64,000 nucleotides of DNA from Bacteroidaceae bacterium (lineage in GTDB: Bacteria; Bacteroidota; Bacteroidia; Bacteroidales; Bacteroidaceae): NCBI GenBank assembly GCA_024398435.1, contig JAKSJD010000001.1, positions 301,039 through 365,038 of the forward strand, read 5' to 3'. Both the position numbers and the translations under genes were made by a program. Positions within the stretch are counted from its first letter, which is position 1. Every line of letters starts with the position of its first letter. The notes beneath the pieces were generated by a model that saw only the letters and a list, made by a program, of their open reading frames with translations, was not told the DNA's origin and searched no databases. Shown here one piece after another: positions 1 to 7,357 of the stretch.

Positions 1-365
1 ATTACTTTTATTCGTTTCAAAACTTCATTTGTATTGGAAATAACTTCATCATTCGAAAAACGAATCACAAGGAAACCTTTACTTTGCAACCATCGTGTCC
101 TTATTTCGTCACTATCCTGAACTTCGGGAAAATGATGATACCCTCCATCCAACTCAACAATTACCTTAGCAGACAAACATATAAAATCTGCAATGTATTG
201 GCCAATTATGTGTTGTCGACGAAAAGATTGTCCTAAAGCCTTTCTTTTCAAACAATCCCACAATATTGCCTCTGCTTCTGTTGGATTCTTTCTCATCCAT
301 TTTGCATGCTCTTTGAGCAAATCATAAACAGATGGATCTGCTGTACTATAAGAATAATCATTCAT
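1..365 (-). CDS. DUF559 endonuclease-like protein, 3' end cut by window edge
   Basis: The minus strand from the ATG at 363-365 is open to the left edge of the window for 121 residues, so the stop lies outside. The translation starts MNDYSYSTADPSVYDLLKEH and contains RKNPTEAEAILWDCLK, RRQHIIGQYIADFICL, VIVELDGGYHH and GFLVIRFSNDEV. This is the order of motifs in DUF559, a small PD-(D/E)XK nuclease fold related to very-short-patch-repair endonucleases. The Glu of TEAEA and the E-L-D-G segment are the expected metal-site residues. Family members run 110-130 residues, so little is missing. It is last in a minus-strand series after argG and the PspC gene. Substrate and role are unknown. Confidence 0.8.
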   Translation of the reverse strand, partial: MNDYSYSTADPSVYDLLKEHAKWMRKNPTEAEAILWDCLKRKALGQSFRRQHIIGQYIADFICLSAKVIVELDGGYHHFPEVQDSDEIRTRWLQSKGFLVIRFSNDEVISNTNEVLKRIKV

Positions 366-374
366 ATAAAATTT

Positions 375-390
375 CTCCCCCTTGGGGGAG
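375..390 (-). terminator. GC-rich hairpin between PspC and DUF559 genes
   Basis: CTCCCCC-TT-GGGGGAG is a perfect 7-bp inverted repeat just downstream of the PspC gene on the minus strand and 10 bp upstream of the DUF559 start. It is followed on the minus strand by AAATTTTATATG, so the U-tract is weak. It may be a partial terminator, a processing hairpin or a copy of a short palindromic repeat. Confidence 0.4.
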
Positions 391-405
391 ATTAAGAGGG
401 GGCCT

Positions 406-606
406 CTATGTTAAAGGTTCCTCTGGAACAATGAATGCACAGACGATATAGAAGATGATGCCTGGAAGACCTGCCATGAACAATGTGACGAGTACGAAGA
501 TTAGGCGAACCAATGTTACATCCAAATCGAAGTACTTTGCCATTCCAGAGCATACTCCACAAATCATCTTATCGGTCATTGACCTTGTGAATTTCTTTTC
601 TGACAT
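406..606 (-). CDS. PspC domain membrane protein
   Basis: This 66-residue protein is a single PspC domain: RSMTDKMICGVCSGMAKYF, then DVTLVRLIFVLVTL, then a hydrophobic hairpin ending in AFIVPEEP. PspC proteins are inner-membrane partners of phage-shock or envelope-stress systems. The gene follows argG by 43 bp on the same strand and may be co-transcribed with it. No pspA or pspB lies nearby, so a classical Psp role cannot be inferred. In Bacteroidota such single-domain PspC proteins are common and mostly uncharacterised. Confidence 0.88.
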   Translation of the reverse strand: MSEKKFTRSMTDKMICGVCSGMAKYFDLDVTLVRLIFVLVTLFMAGLPGIIFYIVCAFIVPEEPLT

Positions 607-649
607 ATTTTTCTTTACACATTATATTAATATTATAGGACTCGGCATC

Positions 650-1861
650 TTATCTCTCCTCGTCTGGATGAGCAAGATAGTAGGCACGAAGAGCTGTTGA
701 AGTGACCTTGATGAAGCCCTTAGCATCTTCTGACGACCATGCTTTTGCTGTTTCACCATATTCGCCCAACTTGTTCTTTACCAAATCGTCAGGACTGTCG
801 ACTCCCACTGTCTGGAACATGAGCGGACGAAGTTCGAGTGTGACTTCACCATTCACATTGCGTTGACTGCTTTCGAGCATTGCCTCGATATCAGGCATCA
901 CTGGTTCGAGATACTGGCTCTCGTGGAGGAACATTCCGTACCAGTTGCTCACTTGGTCCTTCCAGTATTGCTGCCACTTTGAGAGTGTGTACTTCTCGAG
1001 GAAGCGGTGGGCACCGATGATAAGCATTGGAGCGGCTGCTTCAAAACCTACACGTCCCTTGATTCCGATGATTGTGTCGCCAATGTGGCAATCGCGACCG
1101 ATTCCGTAAGCGGCACCGATTTCCTCTACTGCCTGAATTGCCTTCACCTTATCTTCGTATTCCACGCCATTGACCGAACAGAGTTCGCCTTTCTTGAATC
1201 CGAGTTTCAGGAGTTCAGGGCCTTCCTTTGTTGGGTGTTTCAGATAAGCTGATTCTGGGAGTCCTTGCTTTGAATCGAGGATTTCGCCTCCGCAAATGCT
1301 TGTTCCCCAAAGGCCTACATTGTAGCTGTACTTGAGCTTTGCAAAGTCGGCATTGAATCCGTTGGCATTGAGGTAATCCACTTCTTCCTTTCGGCTGAGG
1401 TTGCCATCGCGTGTGAGTGTGATGATTTCAACTCCCGGAGCCATCACGAGGAAAGTCATATCGAATCGAATCTGGTCGTTTCCAGCGCCTGTACTTCCAT
1501 GAGCAATTGCGTCGGCACCGATTTCCTTTGCATAGCGTGCGATTGCGAGTGCCTGGAAAATGCGTTCGCTACTTACAGAGATTGGATAGCAATTGTTGCG
1601 AAGGACATTGCCGTAAACCATGTAGCGAAGGCTCTTCTCGTAGTATTCCTGAGTGACATCGAGTGTAACATACTTTGTTGCCCCAAGTTTGTAGGCATTT
1701 TCCTCGTTTGTCTTGAGCTGTTCGTCACTGAATCCACCTGTGTTGGCACAAGCTGCATGTACCTCATAACCTTTTTCCTTTGCGAGATACATCACTGTAT
1801 ATGAAGTGTCGAGACCTCCGGAGAAGGCTACAACCACTTTTTTCTTTCCTGTCTGTTCCAT
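650..1861 (-). CDS. argG: argininosuccinate synthase
   Basis: The 403-residue product joins citrulline and aspartate with ATP to make argininosuccinate, the penultimate step of arginine synthesis. The ATP-pyrophosphatase P-loop is VAFSGGLDTS near residues 11-20. Other family segments visible are AHGSTGAGNDQIRF, YSYNVGLWGTSICGGEI and HESQYLEPVMPDIE. Length fits the family. The start MEQTGKKKVVVAFSGG places the P-loop correctly. It lies 36 bp after the GNAT gene and downstream of argR, so the three probably form one ArgR-controlled unit. The downstream arginine genes often found next in relatives are absent here. Confidence 0.96.
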   Translation of the reverse strand: MEQTGKKKVVVAFSGGLDTSYTVMYLAKEKGYEVHAACANTGGFSDEQLKTNEENAYKLGATKYVTLDVTQEYYEKSLRYMVYGNVLRNNCYPISVSSERIFQALAIARYAKEIGADAIAHGSTGAGNDQIRFDMTFLVMAPGVEIITLTRDGNLSRKEEVDYLNANGFNADFAKLKYSYNVGLWGTSICGGEILDSKQGLPESAYLKHPTKEGPELLKLGFKKGELCSVNGVEYEDKVKAIQAVEEIGAAYGIGRDCHIGDTIIGIKGRVGFEAAAPMLIIGAHRFLEKYTLSKWQQYWKDQVSNWYGMFLHESQYLEPVMPDIEAMLESSQRNVNGEVTLELRPLMFQTVGVDSPDDLVKNKLGEYGETAKAWSSEDAKGFIKVTSTALRAYYLAHPDEER

Positions 1862-1897
1862 ATTGTCTTTTTTCTTTTGTTTCGGTTTCGTAATTGC

Positions 1898-2539
1898 CTA
1901 TTCCTGCTCACATGAAGCAAGAATCTGCTTGATTTTGTTCACTTCTTCTTCGTCCACTGGAAGGGCTTCGCCTTGATGGTCCTTTGGGTCGTAGAGCATT
2001 GCAGTGCAAACACAATACTGACGGCCTGTGCGTTCGAGAACGTCACAATTCACGCAACAAGGATTTTCGGGAGTTCCGCAACCTGCCCAGAAGGCATCAT
2101 CGTCGGTAAGTTGGCCGAATGTTACAGGAACATATCCGAGTTGGGTATTGATTTTCATGACTGCATACTGGCTTGTAAGTCCGAAGAGCTTTGCCTCCGG
2201 CCAGCGAAGTCGACTGAGGGTGAATGCCATTTCCTTGATTCGAGTAGCCAGATGGTGCTTGCGGAATTTCTCCACAACGATAAGTCCTGAATTGGCTACA
2301 TATTGCTTGTGACCCCAACTTTCGATGTAGCAGAAACCTGCAAACTCTTCTTCAGGTCCGGCAAGTGCTATGATTGCCTTCTTGTCTCTCATCTTTGAGG
2401 TCAGATACTCATGTGTACGTGTTGCGATTCCGCTTCCTCTCTTCTTTGCGGAATCATTGATAGTTGCGAGAATTACATCTACATACTTCTCATACGAAGC
2501 ATCAGCTACCACCACTTTAATTCCATCATCGTATTTCAT
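1898..2539 (-). CDS. GNAT-family N-acyltransferase in the arginine operon
   Basis: The 213-residue protein has a GNAT fold: the central SGLIVVEKFRKHHLATRIKEMA segment (about 84-106) is the acyl-CoA-binding turn, followed by KLFGLTSQYAVMKINTQLGYVPV. The C-terminal part has six cysteines between residues 154 and 178 (GCGTPENPCCVNC and QYCVCTAML), which is unusual for GNATs and could bind metal. It sits between argR and argG. Bacteroides makes arginine through N-succinylated intermediates, and a GNAT in this place is a candidate for the first acylation of glutamate. That role is inferred from position only. Confidence 0.85.
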   Translation of the reverse strand: MKYDDGIKVVVADASYEKYVDVILATINDSAKKRGSGIATRTHEYLTSKMRDKKAIIALAGPEEEFAGFCYIESWGHKQYVANSGLIVVEKFRKHHLATRIKEMAFTLSRLRWPEAKLFGLTSQYAVMKINTQLGYVPVTFGQLTDDDAFWAGCGTPENPCCVNCDVLERTGRQYCVCTAMLYDPKDHQGEALPVDEEEVNKIKQILASCEQE

Positions 2540-2685
2540 TTTATTTGTCTTTAATAATGTCGCCCCTGCTCTGAGGGGTATACGGTTAAATTGATTGATT
2601 TATAGACGTTTGCTTATTTTGTGGTTTGTCGGATTGGCGGCAAAAGACTTATTCGCTAATTTTGGTCGAACCATTGGCTTGACGG

Positions 2686-3156
2686 CTATTTCTGAAGTGC
2701 CGTTTGGAGTTTCATCTTCACCAAGTCGCGGGAAGAATCTTCCTGAAGGGCAATGATGATTGTATCGTCGCCGGCCACAGTTCCGATGATTTCGGGGATT
2801 GAGGCATTATCAATATCGTATGCCACACTGCCTGCATAGCCGGGACGGGTGCGGATAACACAGATGTTGCCCGTGAAATTGATGGACATCACACCGCCCA
2901 TCGTCATCATTTCCTGCATTGGACGATGCTCGCGAACACGCTTGTACATCGTGTTGCTTGGCAACACATAGAACGATTTGCCGCTCATCGATGCGGCCTT
3001 TGCTACTTTCAATTGTTTCAAGTCGCGCGAAAGAGTTGCCTGGGTAATGTAGTGACCCTCTTTGGCAAGTTCCTTCAACATTTCCTCCTGACACCCAATC
3101 TCTCGGCTTGAGATGATGAGTCGGATGACTTCTAATCTTGCGTTTTTAGAATTCAT
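2686..3156 (-). CDS. argR: arginine repressor ArgR/AhrC
   Basis: The 156-residue protein has the ArgR layout. An N-terminal winged helix-turn-helix covers about 1-75 (ATLSRDLKQLKVAKA is the recognition region). The C-terminal oligomerisation and arginine-binding domain contains GTVAGDDTIIIAL near the end, with the acidic pair that contacts L-arginine. It is first in the minus-strand run argR - GNAT - argG, with 146 bp to the GNAT gene. An ARG-box-like sequence lies right before its start, so it probably represses itself and the operon when arginine is plentiful. Confidence 0.95.
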   Translation of the reverse strand: MNSKNARLEVIRLIISSREIGCQEEMLKELAKEGHYITQATLSRDLKQLKVAKAASMSGKSFYVLPSNTMYKRVREHRPMQEMMTMGGVMSINFTGNICVIRTRPGYAGSVAYDIDNASIPEIIGTVAGDDTIIIALQEDSSRDLVKMKLQTALQK

Positions 3157-3158
3157 AT

Positions 3159-3177
3159 AATTGCATATTTATTCATT
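3159..3177 (-). promoter_or_regulatory. ARG box (ArgR operator)
   Basis: On the minus strand this reads ATGAATAAATATGCAATT, close to the Bacillus AhrC box CATGAATAAAAATKCAAK. It lies between the argR start codon and the -7 element, around or just after the expected transcription start. More TGCATAAA-like half sites lie at 3200-3242. The placement fits autorepression. Confidence 0.7.
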
Positions 3178-3185
3178 TTCGAGTG

Positions 3186-3215
3186 CAAAGATACGAATAT
3201 TTATGCGAATAACAA
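3186..3215 (-). promoter_or_regulatory. argR promoter
   Basis: The minus strand has TTG at 3215-3213, a 19-bp spacer, and TATCTTTG at 3193-3186. This matches the Bacteroidota consensus TTTG / TAnnTTTG. The expected start is about 25 nt upstream of the argR ATG. Confidence 0.75.
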
Positions 3216-3342
3216 TGCGTTTATGCGATTTATTTTTGCATAAAACCTATTTTTCTTTGTATAATGCTATATTTTCGTGAATAATATGCTCTGAAATGCA
3301 AGAAACATACCTCAAACTGCAAAACCTTGCGAAGCCACAAAC

Positions 3343-3527
3343 ATTTTATCCCGTTCCTACATACATTTCCCTTTTTTATAGGAACAAAATCAAAATCATG
3401 TACATAATTAATATTAATATTGTACATAATTATTAATAATATTGGCATAATTATTTACCGCAATGTACATAATTTTAGTTTTAGAGCCATGAGTTTTAGG
3501 TTTTTAAGCTAGGAGAAGAGGAAAATG
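3343..3527. repeat. 185-bp near-palindromic intergenic element, copy A
   Basis: The AT-rich core (3381-3488, 108 bp) has inverted ends built on CAAAATCAAAATCATGTACA and its partner TGTACATAATTTTAGTTTTA. The inside is filled with AATATTAATATT and ATTATTAATAAT palindromes. The right flank (TTTTTAAGC, then GGAGAAGAGGAAAATGG, to 3527) is homologous to the outward flank of copy B. The left flank is the most diverged of the three copies. Copies B and C (27869-28053 and 48074-48258) have the same length. No open frame is present. Confidence 0.75.
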
Positions 3528-3673
3528 GAGCAGGAAGTTTTGATAAAATCAAAAACTTGGTGAATCGGCCGAGAAACGAGCGATTTCGTGTGAATTGAGT
3601 GGCTATCGGCAGAAATAATAGTAATTATCGAAAATATTTACCGAATATGAATTCGAAGTTCTGCATTTTTTTG
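3528..3673. other. intergenic remainder before the glycosyltransferase
   Basis: Apart from an imperfect hairpin near 3536-3557 (AGTTTTGAT / ATCAAAAACT), I see no gene or clear signal here. Confidence 0.5.
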
Positions 3674-3681
3674 TATCTTTG
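3674..3681 (+). promoter_or_regulatory. -7 element, glycosyltransferase gene
   Basis: TATCTTTG ends five bases before the ATG at 3687. A start 5-7 nt after the element would give an mRNA with almost no 5' leader. No clear TTTG is found 19-21 bp upstream. Confidence 0.65.
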
Positions 3682-3686
3682 CAACC

Positions 3687-4700
3687 ATGAAATACTCAAT
3701 AATCATTCCAGTGTTCAACCGCCCCGATGAAGTGGACGAACTGCTCCAAAGCCTGACCCTGCAGACGGAAACCGACTTTGAAGTGGTAATCGTTGAAGAC
3801 GGTTCGACCAAGACGGCCGAGAAAGTGGTGGAGAAATATGCCGACCAACTCGCAATCCACTACTTCAAGAAGGACAACAGCGGCCCTGGCCCTTCGCGCA
3901 ACTATGGTGTGGAACGTGCCCAGGGAGAATACGTAGTCATTCTCGACAGCGATGTTGTGCTTCCAACAGGTTATCTTCAAGCCATCACCGACGAACTCTC
4001 GGCCAATCCATGCGATGCATTCGGAGGCCCTGATCGCGCCCACGAATCGTTCACACAAGTGCAGAAAGCCATCAGCTACAGCATGACAAGCTTCTTCACA
4101 ACAGGCGGAATCCGTGGCGGAAAGAAGAAGATGGACAAGTTCTATCCTCGTTCGTTCAACATGGGAGTGAACCGAAGCGTCTACAATGCCCTCGGAGGAT
4201 TCTCCCGCATGCGTTTTGGCGAAGACATCGATTTCAGCATCCGCATATTCGAAGGAGGCTACAAGTGCCGACTCTTCCCAGAAGCCTGGGTTTGGCACAA
4301 GAGAAGAACCGACATGGACAAGTTCTTCAAGCAAGTGTTCAACTCCGGAATCGCACGCATCAACCTCGAGAAGCGCCACCCTGGAAGCATGAAACTCGTC
4401 CACCTCTTGCCAACCGTATTCACCATCGGCACAATACTTCTCATCGTGCTTGCACTCGTTGCCCGAATGCTCGGTTCGTGGACTTGGCTCTACTTCCTCC
4501 TCCCAATCGAAATCTTCTGCCTTTTGATATTCATCGACTCATCCATACAAAACAAGAGCCTCACCGTGGGAGCCCTATCCATCGAAGCCGCATTCGTACA
4601 GCTCTACGGCTACGGATTCGGATTCCTCAAGGCTTGGTGGCAGAGATGCGTGCTGAAGAAACCGGAATTCAGTGCTTACGAAAAAAACTTCTATGATTGA
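3687..4700 (+). CDS. family 2 glycosyltransferase with C-terminal membrane segments
   Basis: The 337-residue protein starts MKYSIIIPVFNRPDEVDELL, the GT2 nucleotide-sugar binding start. It continues with VVIVEDGST, SGPGPSRNYGVERAQGEYV and the metal-binding ILDSDVVLP (DxD type) near residue 90. FGEDIDFSIRI is the ED catalytic-base region. Two or three hydrophobic segments follow between about 240 and 310, so it is a membrane-anchored, cytosol-facing transferase, probably acting on lipid-linked or surface sugars. The donor and acceptor are not readable. Its stop overlaps the radC start by 8 bp, and radC overlaps the DUF59 gene, forming one operon. Confidence 0.9.
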   Translation: MKYSIIIPVFNRPDEVDELLQSLTLQTETDFEVVIVEDGSTKTAEKVVEKYADQLAIHYFKKDNSGPGPSRNYGVERAQGEYVVILDSDVVLPTGYLQAITDELSANPCDAFGGPDRAHESFTQVQKAISYSMTSFFTTGGIRGGKKKMDKFYPRSFNMGVNRSVYNALGGFSRMRFGEDIDFSIRIFEGGYKCRLFPEAWVWHKRRTDMDKFFKQVFNSGIARINLEKRHPGSMKLVHLLPTVFTIGTILLIVLALVARMLGSWTWLYFLLPIEIFCLLIFIDSSIQNKSLTVGALSIEAAFVQLYGYGFGFLKAWWQRCVLKKPEFSAYEKNFYD

Positions 4701-5394
4701 CGAAAACCTTTCCCGCAATTCCATCAAAAACCTGGCCGAAGACGACCGACCAAGGGAAAAGATGATGAAACGAGGCGAATCGGCACTCACGAATGCCGAA
4801 CTCCTCGCAATACTTATCGGTTCGGGCACACCCAAGCAAAATGCCGTACAACTGATGCAGGAAATCATGGAACACTGCGGAGGACAACTCTCGCGCCTCA
4901 GCAAACTGTCGATCAAGGAACTGACCAAATTCAACGGAATAGGCCTTGCGAAAGCAATCACCATCAAGGCAGCAGCCGAAATCGGAAGAAGGCGAGCAAT
5001 GGAAAAGGCCGAAGACATCAAGCAAATACACAATTCGAGCGACATTTACGAGATAATGCTGCCTGTGTTGAGAGACGTCGGCCACGAGGAATTCTGGGTG
5101 TTGATGCTCAACAACAACTCACGCCTACTCAAGAAAATCAGAATGAGCAGCGGAGGACTTACACAAACATCAGTCGACCTACGAATGGTGCTCAAGGAAG
5201 CAATACTGGCCGAAGCCACTTGCCTCGTCGTTTGCCACAACCACCCTTCAGGCACTCTTCGCCCAAGCAAGGACGACATCCAACTGACCGAACGGCTGAA
5301 ACAAGCCTCACAAACAATGAACATACGCCTCATCGACCATGTAATCGTGACCGACGGCAACTATTATAGTTTTGCAGACAATGGAAAAATTTGA
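4693..5394 (+). CDS. radC: RadC-family JAMM protein
   Basis: I take the ATG at 4693 (MIDENLSRNSIKNLAEDDRP); a GTG at 4672 in the same frame would add seven residues deep inside the preceding gene. The 233-residue product has an N-terminal helix-hairpin-helix region (FNGIGLAKAITIKAAAEIGRR) and a C-terminal MPN/JAMM domain with the zinc-site motif HNHPSGTLRPSKDD (HxH...D). Despite the name, a repair role is not established; the family is a predicted metal-dependent hydrolase. Overlaps on both sides show translational coupling with the glycosyltransferase and DUF59 genes. Confidence 0.93.
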   Translation: MIDENLSRNSIKNLAEDDRPREKMMKRGESALTNAELLAILIGSGTPKQNAVQLMQEIMEHCGGQLSRLSKLSIKELTKFNGIGLAKAITIKAAAEIGRRRAMEKAEDIKQIHNSSDIYEIMLPVLRDVGHEEFWVLMLNNNSRLLKKIRMSSGGLTQTSVDLRMVLKEAILAEATCLVVCHNHPSGTLRPSKDDIQLTERLKQASQTMNIRLIDHVIVTDGNYYSFADNGKI

Positions 5395-5755
5395 CATAGA
5401 AGTGAGAGTGGTCGAAATGCTCCGAACAGTGTTCGACCCCGAAATCCCAGTCAACGTCTACGACTTGGGATTAATCTACAAGGTGGAAGTGGAAGAAAAA
5501 GCCAACAGCAAACAGCTAACAGCTAACAGCCAACAGCCAACAGCTAACAGCCAACAGCCAACCACCTTCAACGTCAATATCGACATGACTCTCACTGCCC
5601 CTTCATGCCCAGCAGCCGACTTCATCATCGAAGACATCCGCCAAAAGGTGGAATCAATCGAAGGAGTTGACGAAGTGGACATCGAACTAGTGTTCGAACC
5701 CGAATGGACAAAAGACATGATGAGCGAGGAAGCCCGACTCGACCTCGGCCTCTAA
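5381..5755 (+). CDS. DUF59 / MIP18 family protein with a repeat-coded insertion
   Basis: I choose the ATG at 5381 (MEKFDIEVRVVEMLRTVFDP), which overlaps the end of radC by 14 bp. The 124-residue protein has the DUF59 core: DPEIPVNVYDLGLIYKVEVE, then IDMTLTAPSCPAADFI with the conserved Cys, and VDIELVFEPEW. The family (SufT, MIP18, PaaD) helps iron-sulfur cluster assembly. Between the two halves is an extra segment of about 22 residues (about 41-63, rich in N, S, Q, P, T) coded by a tandem heptanucleotide array. In typical relatives a short loop is enough at this place. The insertion probably lies in a surface loop, so the protein may still fold. Confidence 0.9.
   Translation: MEKFDIEVRVVEMLRTVFDPEIPVNVYDLGLIYKVEVEEKANSKQLTANSQQPTANSQQPTTFNVNIDMTLTAPSCPAADFIIEDIRQKVESIEGVDEVDIELVFEPEWTKDMMSEEARLDLGL
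5504..5559 (+). repeat. heptanucleotide tandem array inside the DUF59 gene
   Basis: Eight head-to-tail copies of AACAGCN (N = A, T, T, C, C, T, C, C) follow without interruption, then a partial AACC. Because 7 is not a multiple of 3, one unit gained or lost shifts the reading frame; three units keep it and add or remove seven residues (NSQQPTA). Confidence 0.95.
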
Positions 5756-5848
5756 ACTCTCACCACATCTCCCCACACATTATTATATATAATATACAGA
5801 GAGTGTGGCAAAACCAACAAACAGTAACCAACCAAAACAGATACAACC

Positions 5849-6616
5849 GTGATATACTTCATCTCAGACGCCCACCTCGGAAGCCGTGCCTTCGACCACA
5901 AGCGCACACAGGAACGCCGACTCGTTAGATTCTTGGACAAAATCAAGGACAAAGCCGAAGCCGTTTATCTGCTTGGCGACATGTTCGACTTTTGGTTCGA
6001 GTATGCAGAAGTAGTACCTAAAGGCTACACTCGTTTCCTCGGCAAGCTGAGCGAACTGACCGACAATGGAGTGGAAGTACACTTCTTCGTAGGCAACCAC
6101 GATATGTGGATGGGTGACTATCTGAAGCGCGAGTGTGGAGTAATCATTCACAAGGAACCATGCCTTATCGAACTCCACGGAATGGAATTCTATCTTGCCC
6201 ACGGCCATCAGTTCGATGTAGATCCACAGGATTGGAAAACCCGATTCATGTTCTGGGTGTTTGGAAACAAGACAATCCAACGAATGGCTCGATGGATTCA
6301 TCCACATTGGTTCATCAATTTCGGATTGAACTGGGCAAAGCACAGTCGAGAGAAATACATGCACGAAGGCGGAGAACCCCAGTATCTGGGCGAAAACGAT
6401 GAACGCCTCGTTGTCTTTGCAAAGAAATATCTCGAAGAGCATCCAGGCGTCAATTGCTTCCTCTTCGGCCACCGCCACATAGAACTCGACCTCTTCCTCA
6501 CCCACGAATGCCGAATGATGATTCTGGGCGAATGGTACAGCAAGTTCACTTACGCCAAGTTCGACGGCAAGGAAATCATCATGAACAACTACATCGAGGG
6601 AGAAACCGAACTATAA
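5849..6616 (+). CDS. lpxH: UDP-2,3-diacylglucosamine diphosphatase-like phosphoesterase
   Basis: The 255-residue metallophosphoesterase carries all the expected motifs: ISDAHLGS, LLGDMFDFWFEY, FVGNHDMWMGD, LAHGHQFD and LFGHRHIELD. FDFWFEY and the extended helical cap are typical of LpxH, which removes UMP from UDP-2,3-diacylglucosamine in lipid A synthesis at the inner membrane. The start is GTG (MIYFISDAHLG), which puts the first metal motif at residue 6. It follows a 93-bp gap after the DUF59 gene that contains an AT palindrome (TATTATATATAATA). No other lipid A gene is adjacent. Confidence 0.88.
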   Translation: MIYFISDAHLGSRAFDHKRTQERRLVRFLDKIKDKAEAVYLLGDMFDFWFEYAEVVPKGYTRFLGKLSELTDNGVEVHFFVGNHDMWMGDYLKRECGVIIHKEPCLIELHGMEFYLAHGHQFDVDPQDWKTRFMFWVFGNKTIQRMARWIHPHWFINFGLNWAKHSREKYMHEGGEPQYLGENDERLVVFAKKYLEEHPGVNCFLFGHRHIELDLFLTHECRMMILGEWYSKFTYAKFDGKEIIMNNYIEGETEL

Positions 6617-6641
6617 AGCAACCTACACAGCAAGCACGCTT

Positions 6642-7043
6642 ATGAAAGGAACCATCAAACTACTCGCATTGCTCATTCTTTTGAGTTTGGGGCACACATT
6701 GTCTCAAGCCACAGGCATGAGCCAAAGCGAGCAAATGATTTCTGAAAGCACACAAAAGCCAACTGCCACAGATCAGTTGGACAACACCAACACCACTTGC
6801 AACCTTTCGGGCAACATTTCGCGCACAATCTCCTTGCCAGAGACAACCTGTATAGTTCGCTCCATTTTCAGTTCGCCCGAATCGAAGCTTCCACGCTTGC
6901 TGACAAGCGGAGTCATCGCCTTGAAGAAACACTCTTTCGTCTCACATAAGTCTACAATCAATCTTTCGGGCAGCAGTTGTCCGCACCCATTCTCACAGAT
7001 GTGCGATTACTACGTCATTGCCCTTCGGGAAATAATCCGTTAG
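6642..7043 (+). CDS. secreted hypothetical protein
   Basis: The 133-residue protein has an N-terminal hydrophobic segment (IKLLALLILLSLGHTLSQA) like a Sec signal peptide with cleavage near residue 23. It is followed by a Ser/Thr/Asn-rich stretch and a tail with SSCPHPFSQMCDYYVIALREI, which has two cysteines. I recognise no family. It starts 25 bp after lpxH on the same strand. Codon use is somewhat different from its neighbours, with few long-gene features, so expression is uncertain. Confidence 0.55.
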   Translation: MKGTIKLLALLILLSLGHTLSQATGMSQSEQMISESTQKPTATDQLDNTNTTCNLSGNISRTISLPETTCIVRSIFSSPESKLPRLLTSGVIALKKHSFVSHKSTINLSGSSCPHPFSQMCDYYVIALREIIR

Positions 7044-7184
7044 CAGATTTCTTATTGAAGTAAAAACACTTTTAGGCAGTCAGTCAAATGGCAGAGCCAC
7101 CCGTCAGTGTGTCTCTTTGCCAAGACTTTCCGCCCATTGTGACGTATTCCCCTAATCATAAATCATTCAATAAGACAACTGAAA

Positions 7185-7352
7185 ATGAAACTATTCCTTT
7201 ATTTCCTCGCCACACTTGGTGGGCTGGCACTCTTTATGTGCAATTTCTGGATTCGTTGCGACACGAAATGCATCGAAGCCTCATTCGTTATATTCGGAGG
7301 CCTGCTCTTTTTCTATGGATTACACAAGATTTCTCACTATAAAAACAAATAG
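7185..7352 (+). CDS. small membrane protein before nhaD
   Basis: A 55-residue frame starts at ATG 7185 (MKLFLYFLATLGGLALFMCN) and ends at TAG 7350-7352, five bases before the nhaD start. It has two hydrophobic segments, about 2-20 and 31-46 (ASFVIFGGLLFFYGL), and a short linker with two cysteines (FWIRCDTKCIEA), ending in HKISHYKNK. The tight spacing to nhaD and the helix-loop-helix pattern support a real gene, perhaps a small partner of the antiporter. The overlapping frame 7088-7342 has no such character. Confidence 0.65.
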   Translation: MKLFLYFLATLGGLALFMCNFWIRCDTKCIEASFVIFGGLLFFYGLHKISHYKNK

Positions 7353-7357
7353 ACACT

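Noticed and set aside
7088-7342. Plus-strand frame of 84 codons before nhaD
   Set aside because: The 55-residue frame at 7185-7352 in another phase has membrane helices and tight spacing to nhaD; the longer frame does not look like a protein.
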